From assembly GCA_020049245.1 (NCBI GenBank), contig JAIFLB010000061.1:1-9473 (forward strand): 9,473 nucleotides of DNA. Direction: 5' to 3'. Positions 7,646 to 9,473 of this stretch are shown one piece after another (position 1 is the first letter of the stretch; each line of letters opens with the position of its first letter). The notes under the pieces were generated by a model that worked only from the letters and a program-made list of their open reading frames with translations, was not told the DNA's origin and ran no database searches. The DNA comes from Betaproteobacteria bacterium. Its GTDB lineage: Bacteria > Pseudomonadota > Gammaproteobacteria > Burkholderiales > Thiobacillaceae. The translations under genes and the position numbers were made by a program.

Positions 7646-7651
7646 AGGTGA
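7646..7651 (+). promoter_or_regulatory. Ribosome binding site for the CTG-started prepilin
   Basis: AGGTGA is fully complementary to the anti-Shine-Dalgarno end of 16S rRNA and lies 3 nt before CTG 7655. From the ATG at 7679 it would be 27 nt away, too far for normal initiation. It therefore supports starting at the CTG, although the spacing is shorter than usual. Confidence 0.5.
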
Positions 7652-7654
7652 CAC

Positions 7655-8125
7655 CTGCACAAGCAGAACGGTTTCACAATGATCGAACTTGTGATGGTCA
7701 TTGTTATTCTGGGCATTCTTGCGGCGGTCGCAATTCCCCGCTTCATGGATATGCGCAGCGAGGCAGAGAAATCCGTGGTTTCCAGTCTGGTCGGCAGCCT
7801 TCGTTCCGCTCGCAGTCTGGCGTATAGCAAACTTGTTCTCTGCGGCGGTCTTTACGGCAACAACTCACCTCTGCATATGGGCCACTTTGTGCGCCTCGAC
7901 AACAATCCTCCGGATGAATTTATTTGTACCAGCGGCAGCATTACCGGCCACACGATTGGTGTCGACGGGATTCGTGACAGTCTGCTGCAGAATTCGGGCG
8001 ATAACATCATGGTCGGCATCAGCGACGACGTCATGACGCTGAATACCAAAACCGGGCGTGCCGTCACCATCACGCACAACCCGACCACCGGCGCTATCAC
8101 CTGGGTGGCGACACCGATCTATTGA
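7655..8125 (+). CDS. Type IV prepilin-like protein with apparent CTG start
   Basis: The product is 156 aa if started at the CTG at 7655. The short leader reads (M)HKQNG, cut by prepilin peptidase before FTMIELVMVIVILGILAAV. The mature protein has Glu5 and the long hydrophobic N-terminal helix that anchors the subunit before assembly and packs the filament core. The start decision is constrained: an in-frame TGA at 7649-7651 closes the frame upstream, and the only ATG (7679) would lose the leader, the cleavage Gly and Phe1. CTG is the only start-like codon between them. AGGTGA at 7646-7651 is a good Shine-Dalgarno match, though only 3 nt away. Residues after the helix (MRSEAEKSVVSSLVGSLRSA) resemble MSHA-type minor or major pilins. 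Two later cysteines (LVLCGG and FICTSG) could form a disulfide. Coupled to the next gene by a TTGA overlap. A pseudopilin of a secretion system is the alternative. Confidence 0.85.
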   Translation: MHKQNGFTMIELVMVIVILGILAAVAIPRFMDMRSEAEKSVVSSLVGSLRSARSLAYSKLVLCGGLYGNNSPLHMGHFVRLDNNPPDEFICTSGSITGHTIGVDGIRDSLLQNSGDNIMVGISDDVMTLNTKTGRAVTITHNPTTGAITWVATPIY

Positions 8126-9473
8126 ATCTGCCTGACCAGTTCGTGCAGTTCAATGCCCAGCGTGCCGCGCTGCTGAGCCTGCTAGCGCTGGTTCTGGTTG
8201 CGTCAGGCAGTCAGGCCGGGCTGGTCACACACTTCCTGATCGGCAAGCTGGTCTACAGTACTTCAGACGCCGCGACGCTGTTCTTCCTTGGTTATGCCGC
8301 GCTGGCGCTGGCCTGGTCTGCCGTCAATCGCCGCCAGCAAACCCTGCCACGCGCGCTCATCGGGTTGCTCTTTGTCTGTCTGCTGGCGGGCCATGTCACC
8401 AACCTGGCGGCTTCAGTTCAATACTTTCGTGGTCACGGTCTGCCTCTGGATGCGCATGTTCACCATTGGCTGGGCAGCGTCAATTCCTATACCTCGCTGA
8501 TGCATAGCCACCTGGGCAAACCTTCCCTGGCGCTCGCCGCTGAGGCAATTGGATTTTCTTCGGGTCGCTACGACACGGGTGCGGCGCTCGGTGGCAGTCT
8601 GCCCATTGGCGTTACGGCGATGATCGGCGGCAGTTTCCTGATCGGCATGCTCGCCGCCGTGGCCTTGTTCCCAGGACTGATGGCGCGTCTGGATTGGCAC
8701 CCGGCGGCAGTCATCCTGTATCTGGTCACGTCCAGCCTGTGCCTGAAGACACTGCTGGACGGCGGCCCGCTAAGTTATCGCGTACCGCCCTCCGCCCTGC
8801 TCCTGGCCAGCCTGCTGCTGACCACGAGTCGGGAACATTTGCAGCGCTTCTGGCGCGGCCCCGGCTGGAAACTGGCCTTTGTCCTGACCGCGGCCTATTT
8901 GTTGTTGTGGATGCAGCTTTCCGCCGAACGTCCGATTCCGTCTATTGGCGGCCTGCTGTTCACACTCGGAATTTATGGCTGTCTGCTGGTCTGGCTGATT
9001 GGCCGAATCCGCTGGCTGTTGGCGCTGCCCCTGCTGCTTTATCTCGGGCTGAATATCTGGGTTGATGCCCGCCTGAATCTGCTGCCTTACCTGGAACGAT
9101 TCGGGCCGCTACATCGGGTGGCGGTGCTGCAGGCGGATGGCGGCATCACTCTGCCGACCCCCTCGCTCTACCAAGGCGTCGCTCTGCGCGAGGTTTATGC
9201 CCGCCTGGGTGAAGATCCCCTCAAACCACGCCGGGTGCTGATCTGGCGTCAGCATGAAACCGGCAGCCACGATCTTGAGAGTGTGGTGCAACTGATTGGC
9301 CTTGCCGGCCGGACTGGCAAGCTGATTCCCGGAGCCGGGCTCAGACTTAACGATATTCGGTTGGTTGGGCCGGAACGCTTGGGTTTTCGGATGACGGCGC
9401 CTGAGCAACTGGCGCCGATCCTGATTCACGGCGAAGGCGATGTGCTGAGCCGCGCGAATTACTATGTCTATCT
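8122..9473 (+). CDS. Polytopic membrane protein coupled to the prepilin, 3' partial
   Basis: An uninterrupted frame of 450 codons runs from TTG 8122 off the window end. TTG overlaps the prepilin stop as TTGA, and no ATG occurs in frame until well inside, so a coupled TTG start is most likely; GTG 8143 is the alternative. I count about nine hydrophobic segments, near residues 15-43, 50-68, 78-99, 160-186, 194-211, 222-234, 250-267, 274-294 and 298-314. A more hydrophilic C-terminal part begins near 320 and includes LPTPSLYQGVALREVYARLG and a region that looks soluble. The loop at 100-160 holds six histidines between 105 and 130. I recognise no family: there is no Wzy_C, PilC or PilD signature that I can see. 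Position directly after a prepilin recalls pilin-modifying enzymes encoded next to pilin genes, but this is context only. Confidence 0.8.
   Translation, partial: MNLPDQFVQFNAQRAALLSLLALVLVASGSQAGLVTHFLIGKLVYSTSDAATLFFLGYAALALAWSAVNRRQQTLPRALIGLLFVCLLAGHVTNLAASVQYFRGHGLPLDAHVHHWLGSVNSYTSLMHSHLGKPSLALAAEAIGFSSGRYDTGAALGGSLPIGVTAMIGGSFLIGMLAAVALFPGLMARLDWHPAAVILYLVTSSLCLKTLLDGGPLSYRVPPSALLLASLLLTTSREHLQRFWRGPGWKLAFVLTAAYLLLWMQLSAERPIPSIGGLLFTLGIYGCLLVWLIGRIRWLLALPLLLYLGLNIWVDARLNLLPYLERFGPLHRVAVLQADGGITLPTPSLYQGVALREVYARLGEDPLKPRRVLIWRQHETGSHDLESVVQLIGLAGRTGKLIPGAGLRLNDIRLVGPERLGFRMTAPEQLAPILIHGEGDVLSRANYYVY

Noticed and set aside
7679..8125. Prepilin annotated from ATG 7679
   Set aside because: It would remove the leader, the Gly cleavage site and Phe1, leaving a non-processable pilin.
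8122..9473. Assignment of the membrane protein as a TfpO/PglL oligosaccharyltransferase
   Set aside because: Position after a pilin fits, but I could not find a Wzy_C-like motif, so a name would be unsupported.

Overview
The window reads as a piece of a GC-rich (estimated near 60%) proteobacterial chromosome, most likely gammaproteobacterial. The clues are a PAS-GGDEF-EAL signalling protein, a type IV prepilin, and a palindromic GTAGGAG...CTCCTAC extragenic element of the REP type common in gammaproteobacteria. No transposase, integrase, tRNA, rRNA or CRISPR array is visible.

Layout. (1) 1-1866, plus strand: the 3' part of a PAS-GGDEF-EAL protein. It enters from outside the window and ends in a clear intrinsic terminator whose stem overlaps the stop codon. 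Its EAL domain lacks the segment that normally holds the AEGVE loop, so it is probably not an active phosphodiesterase. (2) 1867-2153: a convergent intergenic gap holding the REP-like palindrome. (3) 2154-3305, minus strand: an exported protein of unknown family with an HEFGH zinc-metallopeptidase motif. (4) 3306-3618: a divergent intergenic region. (5) 3619-7549, plus strand: a compact three-gene run encoding an acetolactate-synthase-like ThDP enzyme, a large GT-A glycosyltransferase-like protein overlapping it by 32 bp, and a three-span membrane protein. (6) 7655-9473, plus strand: a type IV prepilin whose only start preserving the leader peptide is CTG, followed with a TTGA stop/start overlap by a polytopic membrane protein that runs off the window.

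How the genes may work together. The ThDP enzyme lacks the tryptophan typical of true acetohydroxyacid synthases and has no regulatory subunit beside it, so it is unlikely to make branched-chain amino acids. Its tight coupling to a glycosyltransferase-like gene suggests a specialised pathway, perhaps carboligation of a C2 unit onto a sugar or polyol that is then glycosylated; this is inference. The prepilin and its coupled membrane protein look like a second unit, in which the membrane protein could anchor, assemble or modify the pilin-like subunit. It has a histidine-rich loop and matches no family I recognise.

The strongest points for a second look are the CTG-initiated prepilin, the prepilin/membrane-protein pair, the ThDP/glycosyltransferase pair, and the EAL domain missing its loop.
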